Origin: Clostridia bacterium | GTDB taxonomy: Bacteria; Bacillota; Clostridia; Christensenellales; Aristaeellaceae | Direction of reading: 5' to 3' | Assembly (NCBI GenBank): GCA_017460395.1 | Contig: JAFUBA010000035.1 | Location: forward strand, 1-64,000 | DNA length: 64,000 bases | Position numbers and translations under genes: made by a program | The notes under the pieces: model-generated | What the model saw: only the letters and a program-made list of their open reading frames with translations | The model's database searches: none | Told to the model about the DNA's origin: nothing | Part shown: positions 50,770-58,790 of the stretch, in pieces | Layout of the letters: each line of letters starts with the position of its first letter | Numbering within the stretch: the first letter of the stretch is position 1

Positions 50770-51371
50770 TGTGCTGCAGGTTTTACATCTCAAGCCTGGA
50801 TGCAAACGATCTCCTGGAGGAATACATCTCGGAGCTGAACAGAACTGTCCCCCTGGGTGAAATTCACCCGGGGGACCTTTCACCCGTCCTGGCACCAGGC
50901 CGGGAGACAAGAAAGGCAAAGCCTTTCCTCATGCGATGGGGCTTTTCCATGGACAGGAAGCTGGTCATCAACTGCAGGAGTGAGTCGGCGGCGGAAAAGC
51001 CGATGTTCCGTGAAAGCTTTCGGTCCCGCAGGTGCCTGATTCCGGCCAGATGGTACTGGGAATGGGACCATGCGGAGACACCGCCTGCCAGGTATCGCTA
51101 TGAGCTGGACAGGCCCTTTGTGTTCCTTGCGGGCATCTACCGTCTGGAGGGTCGGGAGCCCGTCTTTACCGTGCTGACCCGGGAGGCGTCTGAGGATGTG
51201 CAGGGTCACCACGACAGAATGCCCGTTATGCTGGATATCACCAGGGAGACGGTCTCGGGGTATCTGGATTCTGGCACGGACCCATCTGACCTGCTCTCTC
51301 ATGCTCTCCTTCATGTGACGCCTGTCAGAGAGGGAAAGAAAACGCCCGAGCAGTTGAAACTGCAGATATGA
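50769..51371 (+). CDS. SRAP-family abasic-site DNA-protein crosslink protein (YedK/HMCES-like)
   Basis: A 200-residue protein that, by family, covalently captures abasic sites in single-stranded DNA through its Cys2. The Met is followed by Cys-Cys-Arg-Phe, so after Met removal Cys is N-terminal, in place of the usual Cys-Gly-Arg. The other active-site residues are present: Asn-Arg in INCRSESAAEKPMF, Glu in RWYWEWD, and His in HHDRMPVML. It is the last gene of the plus-strand string and ends before a bidirectional terminator. Confidence 0.93.
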   Translation: MCCRFYISSLDANDLLEEYISELNRTVPLGEIHPGDLSPVLAPGRETRKAKPFLMRWGFSMDRKLVINCRSESAAEKPMFRESFRSRRCLIPARWYWEWDHAETPPARYRYELDRPFVFLAGIYRLEGREPVFTVLTREASEDVQGHHDRMPVMLDITRETVSGYLDSGTDPSDLLSHALLHVTPVREGKKTPEQLKLQI

Positions 51372-51378
51372 ACGATAA

Positions 51379-51416
51379 GAGAAAACCCGGATGCTGCCTG
51401 GCATCCGGGCTTTCTC
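51379..51416. terminator. Bidirectional terminator after the SRAP gene
   Basis: CCCGGATGC (51386-51394) pairs with GCATCCGGG (51401-51409), and the flanking GAGAAA pairs with TTTCTC across a mismatch. It abuts the stop codon of the convergent acidic protein gene. Confidence 0.82.
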
Positions 51417-52442
51417 TCATTGGGCGTCCGTGTCGTCCGATTTGTCGTCTTCCTTCTGAACGTCAATCTCGACCTCAATCACAGGGGCGCGGCGCTCCTG
51501 ATCCTCCGCCGTCTTTTCTTTGCTGCCGGCGCCTGCATCAAACAGACCACCCAGGGCATCGGCCGCCTTGCTGGCCAGGCGTCCCAGGCCTTCCACAGCC
51601 TTCCCGATGGTGTCGCCCACGCTGTCCATAGCCCTGTCAATGTCCTGCGAAGCGCTCTCCGGCATCTGGCTCCTGGCCTTGCCTGCCATGTTCGTGACAT
51701 GCTCCATGGCCTGCTCAGTCTTTTTGGCAAGCTCGTCCAGGATGTCATTGACCCTCAGGCCAGTCTCTTTTGCCATCTTCTGAACCTTGTCCCAGGCCTC
51801 CTGCAAATCGTCCTGATCGGCTTTCTCTTCCGGAGCCTGCTCCGGTTCACGGTCTGTCTCCTCGCTTTTGGGCGTCTCGTCCTGGGATGCAGCTGCTTTC
51901 TCATCCGGAATGTCCACCTCATAGGTCTCCATGATGGATTCGGCCGTCTCATCCCTTGCGACCACAGGGATGTCAAAATCATCCTCCAGCGCCTCGTCTG
52001 CTGCTTCTGCGGGGACATCTGCGATGGGAGCTTCGTCAGGATCCTCCCCGGCTGCATCTTCCGAGACGTCAATCACCGTCTCCTCGGTGTCGGGTTCCTC
52101 TGAGGGCACTTCCTCGTCTGCAGCGTCTTCAGGAACAGCAGCTTCTTCCGCTTTTTCCTTCACCTCGGGCGCGGGTTTTACCGGGTGCAGCGACTTCAGT
52201 TCCTCCTGCACCTTTTTCAGGTTGTCCAGGAGCTTTGCCAGTTCCTCCGGGAAGGCGGCTCCGTCCTCATACAGCTTCAGGACCATCGGCGCAATCTGGC
52301 GCAGCAGTGCGTCCTTCTGATTGATAAGGTTCATCTCCCTGGCCTTTGCCCTGGAGGCCTCCGCAAGGCTGCCTGCAGCAGCACTGATACCCTCATTGAC
52401 CTTTGCCCAGGCATCTGTCACAAACTTTCCAACTTCTGTCAT
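51417..52442 (-). CDS. Acidic, largely helical or disordered protein of unknown function
   Basis: A 341-residue protein without signal peptide or membrane helix. Residues 1-90 are predicted helical and resemble a coiled-coil or phasin-like stretch (VNEGISAAAGSLAEASRAKA, then KLLDNLKKVQEELKSL). Residues about 90-210 are extremely rich in Glu, Asp, Ala and Pro and likely disordered. Residues about 210-305 return to amphipathic helices (NDILDELAKKTEQAMEHV, ASQDIDRAMDSVGDTIGKAV, GRLASKAADALGGLF), reminiscent of lipid-surface-binding or LEA-like helices. The tail is acidic again. I do not recognise a family. GGAGG is 8 bases before the ATG. It is transcribed alone. Confidence 0.75.
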   Translation of the reverse strand: MTEVGKFVTDAWAKVNEGISAAAGSLAEASRAKAREMNLINQKDALLRQIAPMVLKLYEDGAAFPEELAKLLDNLKKVQEELKSLHPVKPAPEVKEKAEEAAVPEDAADEEVPSEEPDTEETVIDVSEDAAGEDPDEAPIADVPAEAADEALEDDFDIPVVARDETAESIMETYEVDIPDEKAAASQDETPKSEETDREPEQAPEEKADQDDLQEAWDKVQKMAKETGLRVNDILDELAKKTEQAMEHVTNMAGKARSQMPESASQDIDRAMDSVGDTIGKAVEGLGRLASKAADALGGLFDAGAGSKEKTAEDQERRAPVIEVEIDVQKEDDKSDDTDAQ

Positions 52443-52650
52443 GTTCTTGTCCTCCTCAGCGCCATCTCCGGCGCTACATCATCTGTGAAAGATCCTGCCT
52501 TTTACCGATCCTGTTTCAGGTCAGGGCGTCCAACATCACCCCTCTTTAAAAGGCGAGATTCAATTTCTCCAAGGGAGTGCTGTTTCCTTCCACACTATTG
52601 TTTTATCAGAAGACTCTCACCTTTCACAGGCTTCTCTCATCTGTTTTTTA

Positions 52651-52684
52651 GAAAAACCAGGATCGCGTCTTTTGCGATCCTGGT
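52651..52684 (-). terminator. Terminator after the split transketolase operon
   Basis: An 11-bp perfect stem (52656-52666 and 52674-52684) with a 7-base loop is followed on the minus strand by TTTTTC. Confidence 0.9.
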
Positions 52685-52693
52685 AAGATTTCA

Positions 52694-53614
52694 TCAGATG
52701 CTCTCCAGCACGGTCTGGGCGATCTGAGCGCCGGTCAGGCCGTATTCCACCAGCAGGTCTGCGGGCTTGCCGCTCTGGCCGAAGGAATCCTGGATGCCGA
52801 TCTTGCGGAAGGTGAAACTGCCTCTTCCGCAGAGGGTGGATGCCACGGCATCGCCGAGGCCGCCGATCACGGAGTGCTCCTCCACCGTGAAGACCTTGCC
52901 GCACTTCTGGGCATAATGAAGCGCCAGCGCCTCGTCAAAGGGCTTCAGAGTGTGGAAGGACACCAGAGCGGGCTTCAGGCCCTTGGCCTTCAGCACGGAG
53001 ATGGCTTCCAGCGTATGCTCCAGCATGATGCCGCAGGTGAAGATGACCAGGTCGCTGCCGTCCTCAATCACCGTGCCCTTGCCCACCTCAAAGGGTCTGG
53101 GGTCGTAGACGGGCGAAGGAAGACGGGCTGTACGGATATACACAGGGCCTTCGATCTTGGCTGCTGCTTCCACGCACTGATAGCACTCATTGGCATCGGA
53201 GGGAACGAAAACGGTCATGCCGGGCAGGACGCGCATGAGGGCAATGTCCTCCACGGCCATGTGACTGCCGCCGTCCTCGCCCAGGGTAATGCCCGCGTGG
53301 GAGAAGCCGAACTTCACGTTGAATTTCGGATAGCAAACACCGTTTCGGATCTGATCATAGCTGCGCCCCGCGAAGACGGCGAAGGTGGAACAGAAGGGGA
53401 TCAGGCCCATGGTGGACATGCCGGCCGCCATATCGACCATATTGGCCTCGGCGATGCCGCAGTCATAGAAACGGCCCGGGTAGGCTGCCTTGAAATCCTT
53501 GGTCATGGTCGCCTGGGCCAGATCGGCATCCAGCACGACGACTTTCTCATTTTCTGCGCCGAGCTTCACCAGCGCTTCGCCATAGGCGACACGGATTGAT
53601 TTCTTCTCTGCCAT
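52694..53614 (-). CDS. Transketolase, C-terminal subunit
   Basis: A 306-residue protein holding the pyrimidine-binding and C-terminal domains of a split transketolase. Marks: RVAYGEALVKLGAENEKVVVLDADL, the catalytic Glu in GIAEANMVDMAAGM, SHAGITLGEDGGSHMAVEDIALMRVLPGM, and the C-domain SFHTLKPFDEALAL with VEEHSVIGGLGDAV. It pairs with the N-subunit upstream to transfer two-carbon ketol units in the non-oxidative pentose phosphate pathway. GGAGG suits the ATG at 53614 (10-base spacing) better than the ATG at 53620, which overlaps the upstream stop codon. Confidence 0.94.
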   Translation of the reverse strand: MAEKKSIRVAYGEALVKLGAENEKVVVLDADLAQATMTKDFKAAYPGRFYDCGIAEANMVDMAAGMSTMGLIPFCSTFAVFAGRSYDQIRNGVCYPKFNVKFGFSHAGITLGEDGGSHMAVEDIALMRVLPGMTVFVPSDANECYQCVEAAAKIEGPVYIRTARLPSPVYDPRPFEVGKGTVIEDGSDLVIFTCGIMLEHTLEAISVLKAKGLKPALVSFHTLKPFDEALALHYAQKCGKVFTVEEHSVIGGLGDAVASTLCGRGSFTFRKIGIQDSFGQSGKPADLLVEYGLTGAQIAQTVLESI

Positions 53615-53619
53615 TGTCA

Positions 53620-54435
53620 TCAGCCCTCCAGCTCTTTCAGCGCCTGTGCGGTCTGTTCGTCGTTGGGTGCCTTGCCATGCCAGCCGACCTGGCCTTCCAT
53701 GTAGCTGACACCCTTTCCTTTGAGGGTGTGCAGGTGAATGAGGCGGGGCTTGCCGGGGCAGGCAGGCGTGTGCAGGGCAGCCAGCACCTGCTCAAGATCG
53801 TTCCCGTCCTGTACCTCCACGATGTCATATCCGAAGGCACGGAACTTTTCTGCGGGATCGCCGAGGCTCATGACCTGGTCGTTGGTGCCGTCGATCTGCA
53901 TGCCGTTGTGATCGAAGATCACGGTGAGATTGTCCAGCTTGTAGTGGGCCGCCGCCATGGACGCCTCCCACACCAGGCCTTCATCGCTCTCGCCGTCACC
54001 GATGATGGTGTACACATGGACGTCGCTGCCGATGTGCTTGGCGCCAAGAGCCATGCCCACGGCGATGGAGATACCCTGACCGAGGGAACCGGTGGATGCG
54101 TCCACGCCCGGGCATTTTTTCACGTCCGGATGTCCCTGCAGGATGCCATGCAGCTGACGGAAGTGATCGAACTCTTCCCTGCCAAAGTAACCCCGCTCGC
54201 ACAGCGTGCCGTAGAGCGCCGGCGCAGCATGACCCTTGGAGAGCACGAAGCGGTCGCGGTTCGGATTCTTGTCATCCTCCGGATCGATGCCGCGCATCAC
54301 GTCAAAATAGAGGGCGACCAGTGCCTCCGTGCAGGAAAGGGACCCGCCCGGATGGCCGGCGCCGGCTTTGTTCGTCATGACAATGATGTCACGGCGGACC
54401 TGGCGGCATACATCCTTCATCGCCTGAATGTCCAT
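53620..54435 (-). CDS. Transketolase, N-terminal subunit
   Basis: A 271-residue TPP-binding half of a split transketolase. Marks: TNKAGAGHPGGSLSCTEALVALYF, DRFVLSKGHAAPALYG (His), the SLGQGISIAVGMALG loop, TPP/Mg motif IIGDGESDEGLVWEAS ending at FDHNGMQIDG, and HTLKGKGVSYME. It is incomplete without the C-subunit encoded directly downstream (TGATGA junction). AAGGAGG precedes the ATG. The operon has its own consensus promoter. Confidence 0.95.
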   Translation of the reverse strand: MDIQAMKDVCRQVRRDIIVMTNKAGAGHPGGSLSCTEALVALYFDVMRGIDPEDDKNPNRDRFVLSKGHAAPALYGTLCERGYFGREEFDHFRQLHGILQGHPDVKKCPGVDASTGSLGQGISIAVGMALGAKHIGSDVHVYTIIGDGESDEGLVWEASMAAAHYKLDNLTVIFDHNGMQIDGTNDQVMSLGDPAEKFRAFGYDIVEVQDGNDLEQVLAALHTPACPGKPRLIHLHTLKGKGVSYMEGQVGWHGKAPNDEQTAQALKELEG

Positions 54436-54501
54436 ACAGTATCCTCCTTAAAATATGTGTAAGGTCAAAAGACCCTCTCTTACCCGAGATTCGTTAAAAG
54501 G

Positions 54502-54531
54502 ATTATAGGTTGGGCGTTCATGTCCTGTCAA
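54502..54531 (-). promoter_or_regulatory. Promoter of the split transketolase operon
   Basis: On the minus strand a perfect TTGACA (54526-54531) and a perfect TATAAT (54502-54507) are 18 bases apart. A small GGTC-TTTT-GACC hairpin lies in the leader (54463-54474). Confidence 0.85.
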
Positions 54532-54553
54532 GCAAGCAGGAGGGTGTATCGAA

Positions 54554-55792
54554 TCAAATGGCCCCGCCCTGCTCCATATGCTCAAGGGCGCGCTTCAGGG
54601 CAAGCTTTCCGTGCTCGTAGGTGAGACTCCCCTGCAGGTAGGCCGTATAGGGCGCGCGCATGGGGCCATCGCAGCTCAGCTCAATGGATGCTCCCGCGAC
54701 GAAGGTGCCAGCGGCCATGATCACCTGGTCCGTGTAACCGGGCATGTCCCAGGGCTCCGGGAGAGCCATGGAATCGATGGGGCTGGCCATCTGAATGCCC
54801 TGACAGAAGCGGATCAGCCGCTCCGGGGTCTCCAGGCGGATGGCCTGAATGATGTCTGAGCGCGGATCGGTGGAGGCGGGGCTGGACTGCAGGTGGAGAT
54901 CCTCAAAGATCCTGGCTGCAAGGATTGCCGTCTTCACAGCCTGGGCCACCGTGTGGGGTGCCATGAACAGTCCCTGGAAGAAGGCCTGGTAGCCGCCTGC
55001 ATAGCTGCCAACCTCAGCCCCGATGCCGGGTGCCGTCAGGCGGAAGGCACACCGTTCAACGGCATCCCTGGTGCCCACCATGTAGCCGCCGGTGGGCGCA
55101 AGACCGCCTCCCGGGTTCTTGATGAGGCTCCCCACGCACAGATCCGCGCCCATCATGGAGGGCTCCACGTCCGCGACGAACTCGCCGTAGCAGTTGTCCA
55201 CCATGAGACGGGTGCCGGGGTGCCTGGTATGGATCATGTCGGCGAGAGGGCCGAAAGCCTCAGGCATGATGGACGGCCGCCAGTCATATCCCCTCGAGCG
55301 CTGGGCAATCACCAGGCGGGTGTTCGGCCCGATGGCGGCATCGACGGCATCGATGTCGATCTTTCCGCCGTCAAGCAGCGGCACCTCACGGTAGCTTCGC
55401 CCGTTTTCCAGGAGGGAGCCCGGCGCGGGGGTCTCGCCCCACCCGATGACCTCCTCCAGGGTGTCGTATGGGCGGCCGGTGGCTGACAGGATCTCATCAC
55501 CGGGCCGCGTGAGCCCAAAGAGGGCCAGGGCCAGGGCTGCTGTGCCGCTCGCGATCTGCGGCCGTACCAGGGCACTCTCTGTCCCGAAGACATCTGCGTA
55601 CACCCCGTCCAGGGCATCCCTGCCGATGTCGCCGTTGCCATAGCCCGTGGTACCCGAAAAATGCCGGTAGGAAATCTCCCTTGTCTGGAAGGACTTCAGG
55701 ATCTTTCCGGTCCACATGCTCTCCCGGCGGTCAATCTCACGGAATTTTGAGGCAACGGCCTCCTCGGCCGACAGAATTTTCTCATCCCACAT
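54554..55792 (-). CDS. Methionine gamma-lyase family protein (YnbB/aluminium-resistance type)
   Basis: A 412-residue PLP enzyme of the Cys/Met metabolism group often labelled aluminium-resistance protein. Marks: FSGTTGYGNGDIGRDALDGVYADVFGTE near residue 45, RPQIASGTAALALALFG, RSRGYDWRPS, MVDNCYGEF with the PLP Asp, and the Schiff-base Lys in VGSLIKNPGGGLAPTGGYM. The true substrate is not established; a C-S lyase activity is inferred from the fold. It is downstream of miaA and probably transcribed with the mismatch-repair string. GGAG stands before the ATG. Confidence 0.92.
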   Translation of the reverse strand: MWDEKILSAEEAVASKFREIDRRESMWTGKILKSFQTREISYRHFSGTTGYGNGDIGRDALDGVYADVFGTESALVRPQIASGTAALALALFGLTRPGDEILSATGRPYDTLEEVIGWGETPAPGSLLENGRSYREVPLLDGGKIDIDAVDAAIGPNTRLVIAQRSRGYDWRPSIMPEAFGPLADMIHTRHPGTRLMVDNCYGEFVADVEPSMMGADLCVGSLIKNPGGGLAPTGGYMVGTRDAVERCAFRLTAPGIGAEVGSYAGGYQAFFQGLFMAPHTVAQAVKTAILAARIFEDLHLQSSPASTDPRSDIIQAIRLETPERLIRFCQGIQMASPIDSMALPEPWDMPGYTDQVIMAAGTFVAGASIELSCDGPMRAPYTAYLQGSLTYEHGKLALKRALEHMEQGGAI

Positions 55793-55848
55793 AATATCAC
55801 TCCACTATCTTTCGCCAATGTATCATCTGTATAACCTGTATTCTATGC

Positions 55849-56766
55849 TTATTCCAGGAAGTATTTCAGCGTTTTCTCCATGAGCTGCCCGTCCCCCGCA
55901 TCCAGCCACAGAAGGTTTTCCTCCCGCCGCATCCAGGTGAGCTGGCGCTTTGCGTAGCGCCGGGAATTCAGCTGGATGAGGGAAATGGTCTCATCGAGCG
56001 TGCCCTCCCCGTCAAGATATGGGAACCATTCCTTGTACCCGATGGCCTGCATTGCCTGCGAGGTCCTGGGAACGCCGCGGGAGAGAAGAGAGCGAATCTC
56101 ATCCTCAAGGCCCATACGGACCATCTTCAGGACCCTCCGGTCCACCCGCTCATACAGTACGTCCCTTGGAAGATCCAGGGTCACGACCCGGTAGGCAAAG
56201 GGTGATTCCTCTTGAGGGTTCTCCTGCCTTGAGAAGGGAATGCCTGTGGCCTCATAGACCTCGAGGGCCCGGATGACACGCCGCACGTTGTTTGGATGGA
56301 TCTTCCCGGCGCTCTCGGGATCCACAGTCTGGAGGCGCTGATGCAGTGTCTGCCTGCCCGTCTCGTCGCGGGACAGTTCCTCAAGCTCTTTTCTGAATGC
56401 CTCGCTCCCCTGTGCGCCGCCCATGGCCATAGGGGTTCGAAGGGCGCGAAGGTACAGGCCGGTTCCGCCGACAAAGAGGGGCTGTTTCCCGCGGGAGAGA
56501 ATGTCCCGGATACAGCTTTCTGCGGCATCTTTGTACTCTGCGACGGTGAAACAGTCCTTCGGATCCACCACATCCACCATGTGATGCGGGATCCTGCGCT
56601 GCTCTTCCCTCGTGGGCTTTGCCGTCCCGATGTCCATTCCGCGGTAGATCTGCATGGAGTCCATGCAGATGATCTCGCCCTGCATCTTCTGTGCAATCTC
56701 CATGGCCAGGTCCGATTTTCCGCTGGCCGTGGGGCCGGTCACCACATATACCACAGGCTTTGTCAT
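55849..56766 (-). CDS. miaA: tRNA dimethylallyltransferase MiaA
   Basis: A 305-residue enzyme that adds the dimethylallyl group to A37 of tRNAs reading U-starting codons. Marks: P-loop VVTGPTASGKSDLAMEIA, the Asp-Ser in CMDSMQIYRGMDIGTAKPT, PHHMVDVVDP, VGGTGLYLRAL, and NNVRRVIRALEVYEATG. The C-terminal RNA contact RRYAKRQLTWMRREE is present. The product is the substrate of MiaB, encoded in the same string. It overlaps mutL by 4 bases. Confidence 0.97.
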   Translation of the reverse strand: MTKPVVYVVTGPTASGKSDLAMEIAQKMQGEIICMDSMQIYRGMDIGTAKPTREEQRRIPHHMVDVVDPKDCFTVAEYKDAAESCIRDILSRGKQPLFVGGTGLYLRALRTPMAMGGAQGSEAFRKELEELSRDETGRQTLHQRLQTVDPESAGKIHPNNVRRVIRALEVYEATGIPFSRQENPQEESPFAYRVVTLDLPRDVLYERVDRRVLKMVRMGLEDEIRSLLSRGVPRTSQAMQAIGYKEWFPYLDGEGTLDETISLIQLNSRRYAKRQLTWMRREENLLWLDAGDGQLMEKTLKYFLE

Positions 56767-58790
56767 GTCGGCTGAATCCTCCGGAACTTCCTGTCCAGCT
56801 CGTGATGGCTCAGCGCCACCACCAGGGGACGCCCGTGGGGACAGGTGGGGGTTACGTGTTTTTCCACCAGCTCCTCCACGAGATGGCGCATGTCTGCTTC
56901 CGTGATCTTCTCCCCGCCCTTGACGGCATGTTTGCAGGCGGACTGCAATATGGCCGTCCTCCGCTTTTCAAGGCTCAGGCCCCGGGCCTCATTCTGCATT
57001 TCATCCAGGATTTCCCGGAAGAAGTCGCCCGTCTGCGGTTCACCCAGGATCATGGGGATCGATCGGATGGATACATCCCCCTCTCCAAAGGGTTCGCAGG
57101 TCAGCCCGATGGACCGGAGCAGCTCCGCGTTTTCCTCCACAAGTGCCATCTCCCGCGGGGTCACCCGGAAGACGAGGGGAATCAGAAGCTCCTGCCCGGC
57201 GCGCTGGGTGTCGACGGTGGCCATCATCCGGTCAAAGTTGAGCCGCTCGTGGGCGGCATGCTGATCGATCATGATCAGCTGGTCCTCATACTCAAGAAGG
57301 ATATACGTGTCAAAGACGGATCCGATGAGCCGCATGGGCTTCTCCGGTGCCTGCCCGTCCACCTCCACGTTCATCTCCTGCTGTACGGCCAGCGGTTTTT
57401 GCGGCGCAGCCTCTGGTTTCGGTGCCTCTCCGGGTGCGGTTGTGATTTCCTCATCCCGGGCGGGGGCATGAGAAGAAGGGACCAGAGACGGCTGCGGCTG
57501 CACAGGCTTTGGTGCATCCGTGAAGCGAGGCAGCACAGTGGGCGAAGGCTTGAGGACAGGCGCTGTCACTTCGACCGGAGAAGGTGCCCTCTCGCCTGTT
57601 TCGGGGTTCTGCTGCGGCACCCCGGGCACGGGAGGCAGATCTGTCTCTTTCCTTATCTCAGGTGCAGGGGCTTCTGCTGTCACCCGCTCCTGCGGCACCT
57701 GGTGGAGGACCGTGACATCCGAGAGCCTGGGGATCGGGGCAGTCTCGTCCTTGATTTGCTCCGGGGCTTCCAGGGGATGCGTATCCGTGAGGGCACGTCT
57801 CACCAGCTCCCTTACGGCCGAGATGACCTCGTCCTCTTTCTGAAAGCGGACCTCCAGCTTGTTCGGGTGGACGTTCACGTCCACGTGATCATAGGCCATG
57901 GTCAGGTGCAGCACACACATCGGGTACTTGCCGATCATGACCCGCTCGCGGCATCCCTCCTCCACGGCCTGGGAGAGGATCCTGGACTGGAGATAGCGAC
58001 GATTGATGAAAAACAGCTCGCTGTTTCGGTTCCCGCGACCGCTCTCCCCCACGCCCACGTACCCGTCCAGCAGCACGCCGTTCATGGTGCCGTGAACCTT
58101 TCGGGTGGTTGGCGCAAGCATTTCCTTTCCGAAGATGCAGAAGGCGGCCGATTCCAGGTCACCGTCGCCCGGGGAATGGTAGATGCTTTTCCCCTGGCTG
58201 ATGAGCCGGAAGGACACATCTGGCCGGGAGAGAATCGCGTGCATCACCACGTCCGACACATAACCTGCCTCGGTGGTGGGACGCTTGAGAAACTTCAGCC
58301 TCACCGGTGCATTGAAAAACAGATCCTTCACCACCATGGTGGTGCCCTCCGGGCAGGCAGCCTCCGACAGCTCGCGGATGACGCCGCCCTCGTTCACCAG
58401 ACGGATGCCGCTGGTATCAGACATGGTCTTGGTGGTGCAGGTCATGCGGCTGACGGCTGCGATGCTGGAGAGTGCCTCCCCGCGAAAACCCATGGTCGCG
58501 ATCTCGCTCAGATCATCTGACGAGCGGATCTTGCTGGTGGCGTGGCGCTCAAAGGCCATGCGGATGTCAATCCCGGGGATCCCGCGGCCGTTGTCGGTCA
58601 CGCGAAAATACGTGATGCCTCCGTCCTTGATCTCCACCGTGATCCTGGTCGCTCCGGCATCCAGACTGTTCTCGATCAGCTCCTTGATGGCGGCACTCGG
58701 ACGCTCCACCACCTCGCCGGCCGCGATCTTCCCGATGACCTCATCTGAGAGCACCTGGATGCGCGGTGCCTGATTCCCTGCCTGACTCAT
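56763..58790 (-). CDS. mutL: DNA mismatch repair protein MutL
   Basis: A 675-residue protein. The N-terminal GHKL ATPase has IAAGEVVERPSAAIKELIEN, SLDAGAT, the DNGRGI loop, and TMGFRGEALSSIAAV. A Pro-rich linker of about 150 residues (about 335-490) follows. The C-terminal dimerisation/endonuclease domain has DQHAAHERLNFD, where the usual last Glu of the DQHA(x)2E(x)4E metal motif is Asp, and the CPHGRP motif in TCPHGRPLVVAL. The endonuclease is therefore probably active, as expected without MutH. It overlaps mutS and miaA by 4 bases each. Confidence 0.97.
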   Translation of the reverse strand: MSQAGNQAPRIQVLSDEVIGKIAAGEVVERPSAAIKELIENSLDAGATRITVEIKDGGITYFRVTDNGRGIPGIDIRMAFERHATSKIRSSDDLSEIATMGFRGEALSSIAAVSRMTCTTKTMSDTSGIRLVNEGGVIRELSEAACPEGTTMVVKDLFFNAPVRLKFLKRPTTEAGYVSDVVMHAILSRPDVSFRLISQGKSIYHSPGDGDLESAAFCIFGKEMLAPTTRKVHGTMNGVLLDGYVGVGESGRGNRNSELFFINRRYLQSRILSQAVEEGCRERVMIGKYPMCVLHLTMAYDHVDVNVHPNKLEVRFQKEDEVISAVRELVRRALTDTHPLEAPEQIKDETAPIPRLSDVTVLHQVPQERVTAEAPAPEIRKETDLPPVPGVPQQNPETGERAPSPVEVTAPVLKPSPTVLPRFTDAPKPVQPQPSLVPSSHAPARDEEITTAPGEAPKPEAAPQKPLAVQQEMNVEVDGQAPEKPMRLIGSVFDTYILLEYEDQLIMIDQHAAHERLNFDRMMATVDTQRAGQELLIPLVFRVTPREMALVEENAELLRSIGLTCEPFGEGDVSIRSIPMILGEPQTGDFFREILDEMQNEARGLSLEKRRTAILQSACKHAVKGGEKITEADMRHLVEELVEKHVTPTCPHGRPLVVALSHHELDRKFRRIQPT

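Noticed and set aside
52443..52650. Possible riboswitch or T-box upstream of the acidic protein gene
   Set aside because: Only short hairpins (for example GCGCC-N6-GGCGC) and no convincing promoter or conserved T-box sequence could be found.
56691..58520. 609-codon plus-strand frame opposite mutL
   Set aside because: It is antisense to an intact mutL with clear motifs; its composition is typical of a shadow frame.
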